Shown piece by piece: positions 1 through 10,796 of a stretch of 64,000 nucleotides of DNA (the stretch's first letter is position 1; the number at the start of each line of letters is the position of its first letter). The stretch is from Niveispirillum irakense DSM 11586. GTDB taxonomy: Bacteria > Pseudomonadota > Alphaproteobacteria > Azospirillales > Azospirillaceae. The notes under the pieces were generated by a model. That model worked only from the letters and a program-made list of their open reading frames with translations. It ran no database searches and was not told where the DNA came from. The stretch is from assembly GCF_000429645.1 (NCBI RefSeq), contig NZ_AUCG01000004.1, positions 1 through 64,000 on the forward strand. The letters run 5' to 3'. A program made the position numbers and the translations under genes.

Positions 1-269
1 AGGATTTCATTCGCCTGGCGCAACTCCCGGATCTCCCGTTCCTGCGCCTTCAGTTTCTCCAGCACATCCAGCGGAACGCCGGCACGGCTGCCGCTTTCCA
101 CCTCCGCTTTCTTGACCCACTCATTCAGCGTATGCGCCGAACAGCCGATCTTGGACGCCACGGACGACACCGCTGCCCATCGCGACGGATGATCCTTCTC
201 GTGATCCACCACCAGCCGAACAGCCCGCTCGCGCACCTCAACTGAAAACTTGTTCGTTGTCTTGCTCAT
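1..269 (-). CDS. IS3-family transposase OrfA (partial, C-terminus beyond the window)
   Basis: The ATG at 269 (minus strand) opens a frame that stays open to the window edge, about 89 codons. It begins [20 protein letters not shown] and continues with a helix-turn-helix region ([16 protein letters not shown]) and a leucine-zipper-like tail ([11 protein letters not shown]). This is the usual OrfA layout of IS3 elements, which bind the terminal repeats and are fused to OrfB by frameshifting. OrfB is not in the window. The family is certain from the pattern; whether the element is complete cannot be judged. Confidence 0.85.
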   Translation of the reverse strand, partial: MSKTTNKFSVEVRERAVRLVVDHEKDHPSRWAAVSSVASKIGCSAHTLNEWVKKAEVESGSRAGVPLDVLEKLKAQEREIRELRQANEI

Positions 270-322
270 CGTAGCCCCATCCTCTCAGGAGTTGGAGCCG
301 CCGACAATCCCGGCGCGGTTCA
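1..322 (-). mobile_element. IS3-family element, right part only (runs off the left edge)
   Basis: On the minus strand the first bases of this element read TGAACCGCGCCGGGATTG, ending at base 322. That matches the terminal repeat style of the IS407/IS51 branch of IS3. The orfA gene starts about 50 bases inside. Immediately to the right (323 on) the sequence becomes the interior of an IS66 transposase gene, so this element inserted into, and cut, the IS66 copy. The rest of the element lies outside the window. Confidence 0.75.
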
Positions 323-1786
323 GCCGGTGAACGGGCGATCGAGATTGAACGGCTGCGTTTGGCCCTGGCCAAGGCCCGGCGGGAGCTTTACGGCCAATCC
401 TCCGAGCGGGGCCGGCTGCTGGTGGAGCAGTTGGAACTGCAACTGGAGGAGTTGGAGGAGACCAGCACCGAGAACGAGGTGGCCGGCGAACTCGCCACAC
501 CCATTCCCGCCCTTGCCGTCACGCCGCGCAAGCCGGCCCGGCGGCCGCTGCCCGAGGCGCTGCCACGGGAGCGGATCGTGCATCCGGGGCCTTGTGTTTG
601 CGACCGCTGCGGCGGCAGCGCCTTGCGCAAGATCGGCGAGGATGTGCTGGAGAGCCTGGAGTGCGAACCCCGCCGCTGGAAGGTGGTGCAGCATGTCCGG
701 GAGAAGTTCGCCTGCCGGTCCTGCGAGGCGGTGAGCCAGACGCCGGCCCCCTCCCATCCGATCCGGCGTGGGCGGGCCGGCCCCAACCTGCTGGCCATGG
801 TGCTGGCCGGGAAATATGCCCAGCACCTGCCGCTGCACCGGCAGAGTGCCGCCTATGCCCGTGAAGGGATCGACCTGGACGTCTCCACCCTGGCCGACTG
901 GGTTGGAGCGGCGGCGGCAACCCTGGCCCCGCTGGTGGCGGCGATACAGTCCCATGTTCTGGATGCTGGCCGCCTCCATGGCGATGACACCCCGGTACCG
1001 GTCCTGGCCAAGGGGAAATCCGCCACCGGCCGGCTATGGGTGTATGTGCGGGATGATCGGCCGTTCGGCGGCAGCGATCCTCCCGCCGCCCTCTACCATT
1101 ATGCCCGCACCCGTGCCGGCGAACATCCGCAGCGCCACCTGGCCGGCTGGGCCGGAATATTCCAGGCCGACGCCTACAGCGGCTATGCCGGCCTCTACGA
1201 CCCTGCCCGCAAGCCCGGCCCCCTCCAGGAGGCCGGATGCTGGAGCCATGTCCGTCGCCGGTTCTTTGACCTGGCCAAGGACGGCAAGTCGCCCCTGGCA
1301 GCCGAGGCCGTGACGCGCATCGACGCGTTGTTCGCCATCGAACGTACCATCAACGGCCTCGCCATCGCGGAACGTGCCGAAACCCGCCGGGAGAAAAGCC
1401 GGCCCCTGATCGACGATCTGAAGCAATGGCTGCGCCACGCATGTGCCCGCCTGTCGCCCAAGTCGGATCCTGCCAAGGCCATGGACTATGCCTTGAAACG
1501 TTGGGGCGCCATGACCCGGTTCCTGGAGGATGGGCGCATCTGCATGTCGAACAATGCCGCCGAACGCGCCCTGCGCGGCATCGCCGTCGGACGCCGGAAT
1601 TGGACCTTCTGCGGCTCCGATGCCGGCGGCGACAGGGCCGCCGCCATCTACACCCTCATCGAGACCGCAAAGCTCAACGACGTCGACCCTCAAGCCTGGC
1701 TCGCCGACGTCCTCGCCCGCATCCACGACCATCCCGCAAAGGCCATCGCCGACCTCCTGCCCTGGAACTGGAAGGCAAATGCCTGA
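323..1786 (+). pseudogene. tnpC: IS66-family transposase TnpC, 5'-truncated
   Basis: The frame is open from the junction at 323 to the TGA at 1784-1786. It shows the IS66 TnpC landmarks in order: a coiled coil (RAIEIERLRLALAKARREL), a zinc-ribbon with CXXC pairs (CDRCGG, CRSC), the catalytic core (LHGDDTPVPVLAKGK, FQADAYSGY), and the C-terminal CMSNNAAERALRGIAVGRR segment ending in LLPWNWKANA. The true start is missing because the IS3 element replaces it. A TTG at 359 could restart translation (475 codons), but that product would lack the N-terminus. Residual IS66 sequence ends at about 1809 with GCTTAC, the terminal inverted repeat. The tnpA and tnpB genes are absent. Confidence 0.85.
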
Positions 1787-1809
1787 ATGGGCCTACGCCG
1801 GACGCTTAC

Positions 1810-2092
1810 CAAGAGCAAAAGCTTGCTGGGGTTTTTGCTGTCCGGAAAACCCACCCCAAAACATCGCCTAGCTACCATATACCCGGATTCATCACGGAAA
1901 TTTTTTTGCCGGAGAGATCGGTCGCATTTGGCCTCCGGCGCCGGGTTGGGGGTTCGATTTTTCGGCTCAGGGCTTCGCGCAGAACCGGGACGAAATCCAG
2001 CCTCGACATAATCGCGCCGAATGGCAGCCAAAGGGTGTAAATCTTGTTGCGAGCGGGCGTGCCTCATCATTCCCTTCGATCGGGCCCTTCGA
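1810..2092. other. Intergenic stretch between two IS remnants
   Basis: I see no gene here. Bases 1823-1844 match 41260-41281 at 21 of 22 positions (core GGGGTTTTTGCTGTCCG). The second copy lies about 100 bases outside the other IS66 remnant. The rest looks like unclassified IS-end debris. Confidence 0.5.
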
Positions 2093-3595
2093 TCAGGCGG
2101 TCAGTTTTCGCTCGCTGGAAGCAGAGGGAGTCAGGGTGAGGCCAGGGCGCGCCAGGCGGTGAAGAAGATGTGCTGGACAGGGCAGGCGTCGGGCATGGAA
2201 ATCCGGATCCGCCGTACCGAGGTGACCACCCGGGCACCGATTTTCAGCAGCTTCTGCCGGATGGTATGGGGGGCGGCCTTGGGCCAGGTCGGTGGCTTGC
2301 AACGCCATCAGCCGCAATTGCGTCATCAGCACATAGGCGAAGCCGGCCAGGATCAGCCGGGTCTGGTTGGTCTTGAAGGCATGGGCCGATGCCCGGTATC
2401 CGAAAAGATCGAGCTGGCAGTCCTTGATCCGGTTCTCCATATCGCCGCGCGGGCAGTACAGCGCCGTGTAGATCGTCTAGGCCAGCCGGTCGCGTGGCGG
2501 CTTGTCCCCTTGGCTTTCCGCCCTGTCGCGGGCTTGGGCCATGGAATCGATGACGGCAAGCGCGTTCCAGTCCAGGGAGGTGACCAGAAACCGGCAGCTT
2601 TGTTCCTTCTCAGACCGGTGCAGCACCTTGGCGATGACGTGGCGGGGCCGGGCCCAGTTGCCCGAGCGGGTCTGGTGATGGAAATTCCCGAAGAGTTCCG
2701 CCGTTTCGCCCGTGGCCAGGAATGCCATCGCCGCGCGTGAGCGGATCTTGCGGGCCTTATGCAGGAGATAGTCGTTGTGCGGCAGGCCGAAAATATAATC
2801 GACACCGTTGGCCTCGCACCAGTTCATCAGGTTCGCGCGCGCGAACCCGGAATCCCCGCGCACCAGGATGCTCACCTGGGGCCAGTGGCGGCGGATGTTG
2901 CCCACAACCCGCTTGATGGTTGCCTTGGCCCCTTCGGCACCGTCCACATTGCCGGGGCGCAGTTTGGAGAGCAGCAGATGCGGGCCACAGTAAATATAAA
3001 AGCGGCAAAAAGCAGCGATGCTCATAATAACCGTGGAAGAAGCTGCCCCGCTGATGCCCATGCGTTTCAATATCCATCGCGTCGATATCCAGGATGATCT
3101 GCTCCGGCGTTGTCGCATAACTACCGGTGAACAGCTCGACATATAGATCCTGCGGACGCGACGGCTGAACGGTGAATTTGTGATAACGCCGGTCGGCCTC
3201 CTCGAAACGCCGCTCCAGCCGACCCAGCGTCGAACTCCCGGCCAGCGCCGGCAGCGGCGCGCCACCCGGCACCTGGCCGCCGCTGTTACCTTCAACAGCG
3301 GATCGTTGCGCATCCGGTCGTGATCGTTGAGGTCCTCGTACCCCAGCGCCATGGCGATGACCCGCGGAGCCAGCAGATCGGGCAGCGGATGCGTCACCTG
3401 CTTACGGTTGCGCCGGTCCTCAAAGCAGGCCGCCATCCGCTCAAACAAATTCAGCCGACCGGCCGCCTCACGCAACAGCAGCCCGCCCGCATCCGAGGTG
3501 ATTTCTCCCCCGTCAAACGCCCCCATGACCACCCGCCGACCATGATCCGTAAACCGCATCCCGAAAAAAACCCTGTAAATTATTAACCGCTCCAA
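2093..3595 (-). pseudogene. IS1380-family transposase, broken by frameshifts and a stop
   Basis: Read on the minus strand, the N-terminal part (GEITSDAGGLLLREAAGRLN, ALGYEDLNDHDRMRNDPLLK) is typical of IS1380 DDE transposases. The middle of the protein moves into another frame (about 3270-3000: FEEADRRYHKFTVQPSRPQD, TPEQIILDIDAMDIETHGHQ) and then returns (VSILVRGDSGFARANLM). An in-frame TAG at 2477-2479 separates the final part (GDMENRIKDCQLDLFGYRAS). At least two frameshifts plus one nonsense codon make it inactive. It starts near the AT-rich end at 3560-3620, which probably contains the IS terminus. Confidence 0.85.
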
Positions 3596-3636
3596 AATAA
3601 TGGTAATTACTTGTTATCAAACATAAATCCGGAAAA

Positions 3637-3957
3637 ATGCCGACCGCCGGTGACAAATCCGGGATTACCCAGGCCGAGACCAAGGATTGCCGCTACGTCC
3701 TGGCTGACAAGGGATATGACAGCGACAAACTGCTGGCCAAAATCAGGGAAAAGGGCGCAAAGCCGGTCATTCCCGGCAGAAAGTCACGCAAGAAGCCCAT
3801 CCGCTTCGACAAGGTCCGGTACAAGTTCCGATGGATGGTCGAGGCCGTCTTCTGCCGCCTCAAGGATTTCCGCCGCGTCGCCACCCGATACGACAAGCGC
3901 GCCAGAAATTTCTTATCCACACTCGCCATTGCAACCATCGTGGCGTACTGGACCTGA
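3637..3957 (+). pseudogene. IS5-family transposase, C-terminal fragment
   Basis: About 106 codons match the C-terminal half of IS5-type DDE transposases: LADKGYDSDKLLAKIREKG (second catalytic Asp region), IPGRKSRKKPIRFDK, then MVEAVFCRLKDFRRVATRYD with the final Glu region (Y/R-E-R-K-like box), ending in LSTLAIATIVAYWT. The N-terminal half and the first catalytic Asp are missing. The frame is open to about 3611 but becomes unrelated upstream, so this is a 5'-deleted remnant next to the IS1380 debris. Confidence 0.8.
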
Positions 3958-4272
3958 TTAAGTCTGGACCCTAGGGCTGGCTTTGGCCTTGATCCTCGGT
4001 TTCATCCCGGCCGGTGCAGCCATGATTGCGGACATTATCGTTGCGTTGATTATGTTGGGGACTGGCCTGTTCGGCTTCTGCCTAGCCTAGCGGCAGCTGG
4101 GGCTGAAGTCCTGCCGCTCCGCATGACATCCGACCCGATTAGAGGGACAAGTCGATGAACTCACCCTACGGGTCAACTTTTGACGCCTATACAGACTCAA
4201 AATTCAATGCTGATTGACATGCCGACGCTTACTTTTCGCGGGAACGAACGGTCGTTGAAACGGGCCTATCAT
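3958..4272. other. Gene-free stretch with a membrane-protein relic
   Basis: A short hydrophobic frame around 3975-4090 reads LALILGFIPAGAAMIADIIV and then ALIMLGTGLFGFCLA before a stop. It looks like the end of a small membrane protein cut off upstream by the IS5 fragment. Nothing else is recognisable up to the convergent end of the receiver-like gene at 4273. Confidence 0.4.
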
Positions 4273-4743
4273 TTATGAACCGGTCCTTTCAGGTCGCATG
4301 ATGGGGAATGCGCTGACCATGCCAAGTGGGATCAGCGGCGCCGCCCCGCACCGGCAGAGAACCGTGTCGACCTTGCGCCGGACGGCCTCCAGCGTCAGCG
4401 GCTTTAGCAGCACTCCATGGATGTCGGGGGCAAGCGCCTTGACCACTTCTGCTTCCTCCGATGGGGCACAGGTGATCAGCAACCTGACGCCGGGAAAGGC
4501 CTGCTGGAATTCCCCAACCAAGCCCGCGCCACGTGTCGCGATGAAGGATGCACCCAGCAGCACCAAATCGGGACGCAACCAATCGATCCCCTTGGCATAA
4601 GCTTCTTCCGGTGTGGACAGTTCATGAGTCTCGATTTCGTCATGCAGCATGAACTGCAAGGCCGCTCGGGTGACCTCGTCCGCGTCCACGACAAAGACCC
4701 GTCGCTGATCCACGGCTTTGGTTGTTTCCACGCCAATTTGCAT
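4273..4743 (-). CDS. Receiver-domain protein lacking the phospho-acceptor Asp, divergent from nifH
   Basis: A single CheY-like receiver domain of 156 residues with no output domain. The acidic pocket (VFVVDADEV, D20 and D22) and the conserved Lys (LLKPLT, K114) are present. The beta-3 strand reads RPDLVLLGASF, so Gly64 stands where the phosphorylated Asp belongs. It is therefore best viewed as a pseudo-receiver that may signal through binding rather than phosphorylation. The start at 4743 is preferred because GGAGGA lies at a good distance upstream; the open frame extends to 4962. It faces nifH across a shared control region that holds two NifA-type sites, so co-regulation with nif is plausible. 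The short Pro/Ala-rich tail after residue 130 is unlike a DNA-binding domain. Confidence 0.75.
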   Translation of the reverse strand: MQIGVETTKAVDQRRVFVVDADEVTRAALQFMLHDEIETHELSTPEEAYAKGIDWLRPDLVLLGASFIATRGAGLVGEFQQAFPGVRLLITCAPSEEAEVVKALAPDIHGVLLKPLTLEAVRRKVDTVLCRCGAAPLIPLGMVSAFPIMRPERTGS

Positions 4744-4802
4744 TGCCTTGTCCTCCGACCCCGTTCCCGTCATGGGACATTGGTTGATATCGTTGACACT
4801 TA

Positions 4803-4818
4803 AGCAAATTCCGTTCCG
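4803..4818 (-). promoter_or_regulatory. Possible sigma-54 promoter for the receiver-like gene
   Basis: On the minus strand this reads CGGAACGGAATTTGCT, with GG and GC in the exact 10-base -24/-12 spacing. The -24 part deviates (GGAAC instead of GGCAC). It would start transcription about 50 bases before the ATG at 4743, with the NifA-type sites upstream of it. Tentative. Confidence 0.35.
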
Positions 4819-4872
4819 CGCGCGTGGGACACGGGAAACCTTGATTTGCCGTGACGGAGGTACGCGACGGCT

Positions 4873-4917
4873 TGTTCCGTTTGCGACAGGCTGACATTGG
4901 CTGTCGGGTTCGACACA
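4873..4917 (+). promoter_or_regulatory. Two NifA upstream activator sites (TGT-N10-ACA)
   Basis: TGTTCCGTTTGCGACA at 4873-4888 and TGTCGGGTTCGACACA at 4902-4917 both fit TGT-N10-ACA. They lie about 70-115 bases ahead of the nifH -24 element, the usual place for NifA binding. Being between two divergent genes, they could serve both. Confidence 0.8.
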
Positions 4918-4985
4918 TCTTTGTCGGATGGGGTTTATTCTTAATATAGTGAACAAAATCAATATTTTGAGAATTTTTGGCCAGT

Positions 4986-5001
4986 TGGCACGCCAGTTGC
5001 T
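4986..5001 (+). promoter_or_regulatory. Sigma-54 (-24/-12) promoter of nifHDK
   Basis: TGGCACGCCAGTTGCT is a full match to the TGGCACG-N4-TTGCT consensus. Transcription would begin near 5012, giving a leader of about 155 bases before the nifH ATG. Confidence 0.9.
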
Positions 5002-5143
5002 CCATTCCGCATCGGCTAGTGAGGGCTGAGTACACGCCTACGCGCTGTCGAGCGATGTGCTCCTTCCCGACATCCGCTGAGCCAACTTCTGCGAACGAGG
5101 ATCGTTCCGGCGGATGCCGGGGCGGCATTGGCAATCGGCTTAA

Positions 5144-6052
<909 letters not shown>

Positions 6053-6064
6053 TCGGCGGAACCC

Positions 6065-6093
6065 GGGTCCGGCTGGGCTATCCCGCCGGACCC
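6065..6093 (+). other. nifH-nifD intercistronic hairpin
   Basis: GGGTCCGGC and GCCGGACCC (9-bp perfect stem) surround an 11-base loop in the short nifH-nifD gap. There is no U-tract. Such structures commonly stabilise the nifH end of nif mRNA, helping to make NifH in excess of NifDK. The role here is inferred. Confidence 0.55.
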
Positions 6094-6123
6094 TCCCTTC
6101 CCGGGTAACATGAGGGCAGTCAC

Positions 6124-7629
6124 ATGAGCATGTCTGAAACGCAGAATGTTGCGGAGATCAAGGCCCGCAACAAGGAGCTGATCAACGAGGTCTTGCAGGT
6201 TTACCCGGAGAAGACCGCGAAGCGCCGCGCCAAACACCTGAATGTGCATGAGGCCGGCAAGTCCGATTGCGGGGTCAAATCGAACCTGAAATCCATTCCC
6301 GGCGTCATGACCATTCGTGGCTGCGCCTATGCCGGGTCCAAGGGGGTGGTCTGGGGGCCGATCAAGGACATGATCCATATCAGCCATGGCCCCGTCGGCT
6401 GTGGCCAATATTCCTGGGCGGCGCGGCGTAACTATTATATCGGCACGACGGGCATCGACACGTTTGTGACCATGCAGTTCACCTCCGACTTCCAGGAAAA
6501 GGATATCGTCTTCGGCGGCGACAAGAAGCTGGCCAAGATCATCGACGAAATCCAGGACCTGTTCCCGCTGAATAACGGCATCTCCATCCAGTCGGAATGC
6601 CCGATCGGCCTGATCGGCGACGATATCGAGGCGGTGTCGAAGGTGAAGTCCAAGGAATATGAGGGCAAGACCATCGTGCCCGTGCGCTGCGAGGGCTTCC
6701 GCGGCGTGTCGCAGTCGCTGGGCCACCATATCGCCAACGACGCCATCCGCGACTGGGTGTTCGACAAGGCCGAGGGCAAGGACGCACCGGCCGGGTTCGA
6801 GGCCACGCCCTATGACGTCGCCATCATCGGCGACTATAATATCGGCGGCGATGCCTGGTCGTCGCGTATCCTGCTGGAAGAAATGGGCCTGCGCGTCATC
6901 GCGCAATGGTCGGGCGACGGCACGCTGGCCGAGCTGGAGGCCACGCCCAAGGCCAAGCTGAACGTGCTGCACTGCTACCGGTCGATGAACTACATCTCCC
7001 GCCATATGGAGGAGAAGTACGGCATCCCCTGGTGCGAATATAATTTCTTCGGCCCCAGCAAGATCGCGGAATCGCTGCGCAAGATTGCCAGCTATTTCGA
7101 CGACAAGATCAAGGAAGGGGCCGAGCGCGTCATCGCCAAGTACCAGGCCCTGGTCGACGATGTCATCGCCAAGTATCGGCCGCGCCTGGAAGGCAAGACG
7201 GTGATGCTGTTCGTGGGCGGCCTGCGCCCCCGCCACGTCATCGGTGCCTATGAAGATCTGGGCATGGAGGTGGTCGGTACCGGCTATGAGTTCGGCCATA
7301 ACGATGATTATCAGCGCACAGCCCAGCATTATGTGAAAGACGGCACGCTGATCTATGACGACGTGACCGGATACGAGTTCGAGAAGTTCGTTGAGAAGGT
7401 CCAGCCCGATCTGGTCGGGTCCGGCATCAAGGAGAAGTACGTCTTCCAGAAGATGGGCGTGCCGTTCCGCCAGATGCATTCCTGGGATTATTCCGGCCCC
7501 TATCACGGCTATGACGGCTTCGCCATCTTCGCCCGGGACATGGACATGGCCATCAATGCCCCGGTCTGGAAGATGGCCGAGACGCCCTGGAAGGCCAAGC
7601 CGAAACCCCACCTGATGGCCGCCGAGTAA
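6124..7629 (+). CDS. nifD: Nitrogenase molybdenum-iron protein alpha chain
   Basis: 501 residues, close to other alphaproteobacterial NifD. P-cluster Cys ligands occur in [24 protein letters not shown] and [11 protein letters not shown]. The FeMo-co His ligand lies in [18 protein letters not shown], and the cofactor-binding Cys in YRSMNYISR's preceding VLHCYR context. With NifK it forms the alpha2-beta2 protein that reduces N2. It follows nifH by 71 bases. ATG 6124 is the first start; a second in-frame ATG sits three codons later, so the exact N-terminus may differ by two residues. Confidence 0.99.
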   Translation: MSMSETQNVAEIKARNKELINEVLQVYPEKTAKRRAKHLNVHEAGKSDCGVKSNLKSIPGVMTIRGCAYAGSKGVVWGPIKDMIHISHGPVGCGQYSWAARRNYYIGTTGIDTFVTMQFTSDFQEKDIVFGGDKKLAKIIDEIQDLFPLNNGISIQSECPIGLIGDDIEAVSKVKSKEYEGKTIVPVRCEGFRGVSQSLGHHIANDAIRDWVFDKAEGKDAPAGFEATPYDVAIIGDYNIGGDAWSSRILLEEMGLRVIAQWSGDGTLAELEATPKAKLNVLHCYRSMNYISRHMEEKYGIPWCEYNFFGPSKIAESLRKIASYFDDKIKEGAERVIAKYQALVDDVIAKYRPRLEGKTVMLFVGGLRPRHVIGAYEDLGMEVVGTGYEFGHNDDYQRTAQHYVKDGTLIYDDVTGYEFEKFVEKVQPDLVGSGIKEKYVFQKMGVPFRQMHSWDYSGPYHGYDGFAIFARDMDMAINAPVWKMAETPWKAKPKPHLMAAE

Positions 7630-7641
7630 GCGGCCTCCGCC

Positions 7642-7676
7642 CCGTCCCGGCGCCTCTTTGCAGGGCGACGGGACGG
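7642..7676 (+). other. nifD-nifK intercistronic hairpin
   Basis: CCGTCCC and GGGACGG form a 7-bp stem with a G/C-rich interior in the 79-base gap between nifD and nifK. It is probably an mRNA-processing or stability element rather than a terminator, as no T-run follows. Confidence 0.4.
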
Positions 7677-7708
7677 TCCCGGATAATCCCTTGGAAGGGT
7701 TCAAGATC

Positions 7709-9268
7709 ATGACGCAGAGTGCAGAAAATGTGCTCGACCATTTCGAGCTGTTCCGTGGTCCGGAATATCAGAGCATGCTGGCCAACAAGCGCGAGCTGTT
7801 CGAGAACCGGCGCGATCCCGCCGAGGTGGAGCGGGTGCGGGAATGGGCCAAGACGGCCGAATATCAGGAAAAGAACTTCGCCCGCGAGGCGCTGACCATC
7901 AATCCGGCCAAGGCCTGCCAGCCGCTGGGTGCCGTGTTCGCCGCGGTGGGGTTCGAGGGCACGCTGCCCTTTGTCCATGGATCGCAGGGCTGCGTTGCCT
8001 ATTACCGCAGCCATTTCTCCCGTCATTTCAAGGAACCGACCTCCTGCGTTTCCTCTTCCATGACGGAGGATGCGGCGGTGTTCGGCGGCCTGAACAACAT
8101 GATCGACGGGCTGGCCAATACCTATTCCATGTACAAGCCCAAGATGATCGCCGTTTCCACCACCTGCATGGCAGAAGTGATCGGCGACGACCTGAACGCC
8201 TTTATCAAGACGGCCAAGGAAAAGGGCTCCGTACCCGAGGCGTTCGACGTGCCGTTCGCCCATACACCGGCCTTTGTCGGCAGCCATGTCACGGGCTATG
8301 ACAATGCGTTGAAGGGCATTCTGGAACATTTCTGGGATGGCAAGGCCGGTACGGCACCCAAGGTGGAACGCCAGCCCAATGGCAAGATCAACTTCATCGG
8401 CGGCTTTGACGGCTACACTGTCGGCAATATCCGCGAGATCAAGCGCATCTTCGACCTGATGGGCGTGGAATACACCATCCTGGGCGATAATAGCGATGTC
8501 TGGGATACGCCGACGGATGGCGAGTTCCGCATGTATGACGGCGGCACGACGCTGGAGGATGCGGCCGCCGCCGTCCATGCCAAGGCAACCCTCTCCATGC
8601 AGGAATATTGCACCGAGAAGACGCTGCCCTTCATCGCCGGTCATGGCCATGAGACGGTTTCCTTCAATCACCCGGTCGGTGTGGCGGGCACCGACCGTTT
8701 CCTGATGGAAGTGGCCCGTCTGACCGGCACCGAAATCCCCGATGCGCTGGCGCGCGAGCGCGGCCGTCTGGTCGATGCTATCGCGGACAGCAGCTCCCAC
8801 ATCCATGGCAAGAAGTTCGCCCTGTATGGCGATCCCGACCTTTGCCTGGGGTTGGCCGCATTCCTGCTGGAACTGGGCGCGGAGCCGACGCATGTCCTGG
8901 CCACCAATGGCAGCAAGGGTTGGGCGGCGAAGATGCAGGAACTGTTCGACAGCTCGCCGTTTGGGAAGAACTGCAAGGCCTATCCGGGCCGCGACCTGTG
9001 GCACATGCGGTCGCTGCTGTTCACCGAGCCGGTGGATTACCTGATCGGCAATACCTACGGTAAATATCTGGAGCGTGACACGGGCACGCCGCTGATCCGC
9101 ATCGGCTTCCCGATCTTCGACCGGCACCACCACCACCGCTATCCCGTCTGGGGCTATCAGGGTGGCCTGAACGTGCTGGTGCGCATCCTGGACAAGATTT
9201 TCGACACGTTCGATGCCAACACCAACATCCCGTCGAAGAGCGATTACAGCTTCGACATCATCCGCTGA
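7709..9268 (+). CDS. nifK: Nitrogenase molybdenum-iron protein beta chain
   Basis: 519 residues from ATG 7709, preceded by GGAAGGG; an upstream TTG-initiated extension from 7658 has no family support. P-cluster ligands are in [30 protein letters not shown] and [13 protein letters not shown]. The C-terminus has the usual [19 protein letters not shown] segment. It pairs with NifD and carries half of each P-cluster. It is co-transcribed with nifHD. Confidence 0.99.
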   Translation: MTQSAENVLDHFELFRGPEYQSMLANKRELFENRRDPAEVERVREWAKTAEYQEKNFAREALTINPAKACQPLGAVFAAVGFEGTLPFVHGSQGCVAYYRSHFSRHFKEPTSCVSSSMTEDAAVFGGLNNMIDGLANTYSMYKPKMIAVSTTCMAEVIGDDLNAFIKTAKEKGSVPEAFDVPFAHTPAFVGSHVTGYDNALKGILEHFWDGKAGTAPKVERQPNGKINFIGGFDGYTVGNIREIKRIFDLMGVEYTILGDNSDVWDTPTDGEFRMYDGGTTLEDAAAAVHAKATLSMQEYCTEKTLPFIAGHGHETVSFNHPVGVAGTDRFLMEVARLTGTEIPDALARERGRLVDAIADSSSHIHGKKFALYGDPDLCLGLAAFLLELGAEPTHVLATNGSKGWAAKMQELFDSSPFGKNCKAYPGRDLWHMRSLLFTEPVDYLIGNTYGKYLERDTGTPLIRIGFPIFDRHHHHRYPVWGYQGGLNVLVRILDKIFDTFDANTNIPSKSDYSFDIIR

Positions 9269-9286
9269 TCCCGTCTCCCGCGCGTT

Positions 9287-9313
9287 GCGGCGTCCTCATT
9301 CAGGGGACGCCGC
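9287..9313 (+). other. nifK-nifE intercistronic hairpin
   Basis: GCGGCGTCC and GGACGCCGC make a 9-bp perfect stem with a 9-base loop between nifK and nifE. No T-run follows and no sigma-54 motif lies before nifE. It may attenuate or stabilise rather than end transcription. Confidence 0.45.
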
Positions 9314-9345
9314 TCACCATCCAAGCGACCGCCAGGAGAACCGGC

Positions 9346-10791
9346 ATGACCACCCTGTCCGCCACGATCCAGGAAGTGTTCAACGAACCGGCCTGCGGCA
9401 AGAACGCGGCCAAGTCGGAGAAGGAACGCAAGAAGGGCTGCACCAAGCAGCTTCAACCTGGCGGGGCGGCGGGGGGCTGTGCTTTTGACGGGGCCAAGAT
9501 CGCCCTGCAGCCCCTGACCGATGTTGCCCATCTTGTCCATGGGCCGATCGCGTGCGAGGGCAATTCCTGGGACAATCGCGGGGCCAAATCGTCGGGCCCC
9601 AGCCTGTGGCGCACGGGCTTTACCACCGACATCAACGAGACGGATATCGTCTTCGGCGGGGAAAAGCGGCTTTACAAGGCCATCCGCGAGATCATCGAGA
9701 AATACGACCCGCCGGCCGTCTTCGTCTATCAGACCTGTATCCCGGCCATGACCGGCGATGACATCAATGCCGTGGCCAAGGCCGCGTCAGCGAAGTTCGG
9801 CAAGCCCGTCATTCCCATCAACGCCCCCGGCTTTGTCGGCCCGAAGAACCTGGGCAACAAGCTGGCCGGCGAAGCCCTGCTGGACCATGTGATCGGCACG
9901 GTGGAGCCGGACTACACCACGCCCTACGACATCAACATCATCGGCGAATATAACCTGTCCGGCGAACTGTGGCAGGTGAAGCCGCTGTTGGATGCGCTGG
10001 GCATCCGCGTCCTGTCCTGTATCTCCGGCGACGGGCGCTACAGGGAGGTTGCGCAGTCGCATCGGGCCAAGGCGGCAATGATGGTCTGTTCCAAGGCCAT
10101 GATCAATGTCGCCCGCAAGATGGAGGAACGCTATGGCATCCCCTTCTTCGAGGGTTCTTTCTACGGTATCGGCGACACCAGCGACAGCCTGCGCGAGATC
10201 GCGCGGCTGCTGGTATCGCGCGGGGCGCCGGCCGAACTGCTGGACCGCACAGAGGCGCTGATCGCGCGGGAGGAGGCCAAGGCCTGGGCCAGCATTGCCC
10301 CCTTCAAGCCCCGGTTTGCCGGCAAGCGGGTGCTGCTGATCACCGGGGGCGTGAAATCCTGGTCGGTGGTGGCGGCCCTGCAGGAGGCGGGTCTGGAGAT
10401 TGCCGGCACCAGTGTCAAGAAATCCACCAAGGAAGACAAGGAACGCATCAAGGAACTGATGGGCGAAGACGCCCACATGATCGAGGACATGACCCCGCGC
10501 GAGATGTACCGCATGTTGAAGGACGCCAAGGCCGACATCATGCTGTCGGGCGGGCGGTCGCAGTTTGTGGCGCTGAAGGCGGCCATGCCCTGGCTGGACA
10601 TCAACCAGGAACGCCACCACGCCTATATGGGGTATGTCGGCATGGTCGATCTGCTGCGGGAGATCGCCAAGACCCTGTTCAACCCTGTCTGGGAACAGGT
10701 GCGCCGGCCCGCCCCCTGGGATGACCCGGCAGACAATTGGCAGGCCCGCGCCCTGGCGGAAGTTGTCGCCCCCCAATTGGCGGCGGAGTAG
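9346..10791 (+). CDS. nifE: FeMo-cofactor assembly scaffold, alpha subunit
   Basis: 481 residues, homologous to NifD. With NifN it forms the NifEN scaffold on which the NifB product is matured with Mo and homocitrate. Cluster-binding cysteines occur in KGCTKQLQPGGAAGGCAFDG, HGPIACEGNSWDNRG and YQTCIPAMTGDDINAV. The C-terminal LDINQERHHAYMGYVGM is typical of NifE. ATG 9346 follows CAGGAGAACCGGC. It ends six bases before nifN, consistent with one transcript from nifH through nifQ. Confidence 0.98.
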   Translation: MTTLSATIQEVFNEPACGKNAAKSEKERKKGCTKQLQPGGAAGGCAFDGAKIALQPLTDVAHLVHGPIACEGNSWDNRGAKSSGPSLWRTGFTTDINETDIVFGGEKRLYKAIREIIEKYDPPAVFVYQTCIPAMTGDDINAVAKAASAKFGKPVIPINAPGFVGPKNLGNKLAGEALLDHVIGTVEPDYTTPYDINIIGEYNLSGELWQVKPLLDALGIRVLSCISGDGRYREVAQSHRAKAAMMVCSKAMINVARKMEERYGIPFFEGSFYGIGDTSDSLREIARLLVSRGAPAELLDRTEALIAREEAKAWASIAPFKPRFAGKRVLLITGGVKSWSVVAALQEAGLEIAGTSVKKSTKEDKERIKELMGEDAHMIEDMTPREMYRMLKDAKADIMLSGGRSQFVALKAAMPWLDINQERHHAYMGYVGMVDLLREIAKTLFNPVWEQVRRPAPWDDPADNWQARALAEVVAPQLAAE

Positions 10792-10796
10792 GGGCC

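Noticed and set aside
320-979. Long minus-strand frame opposite the IS66 tnpC
   Set aside because: It is the antisense shadow of a high-G+C coding gene, with low-complexity Gly/Ala/Arg/Gln composition and no family features.
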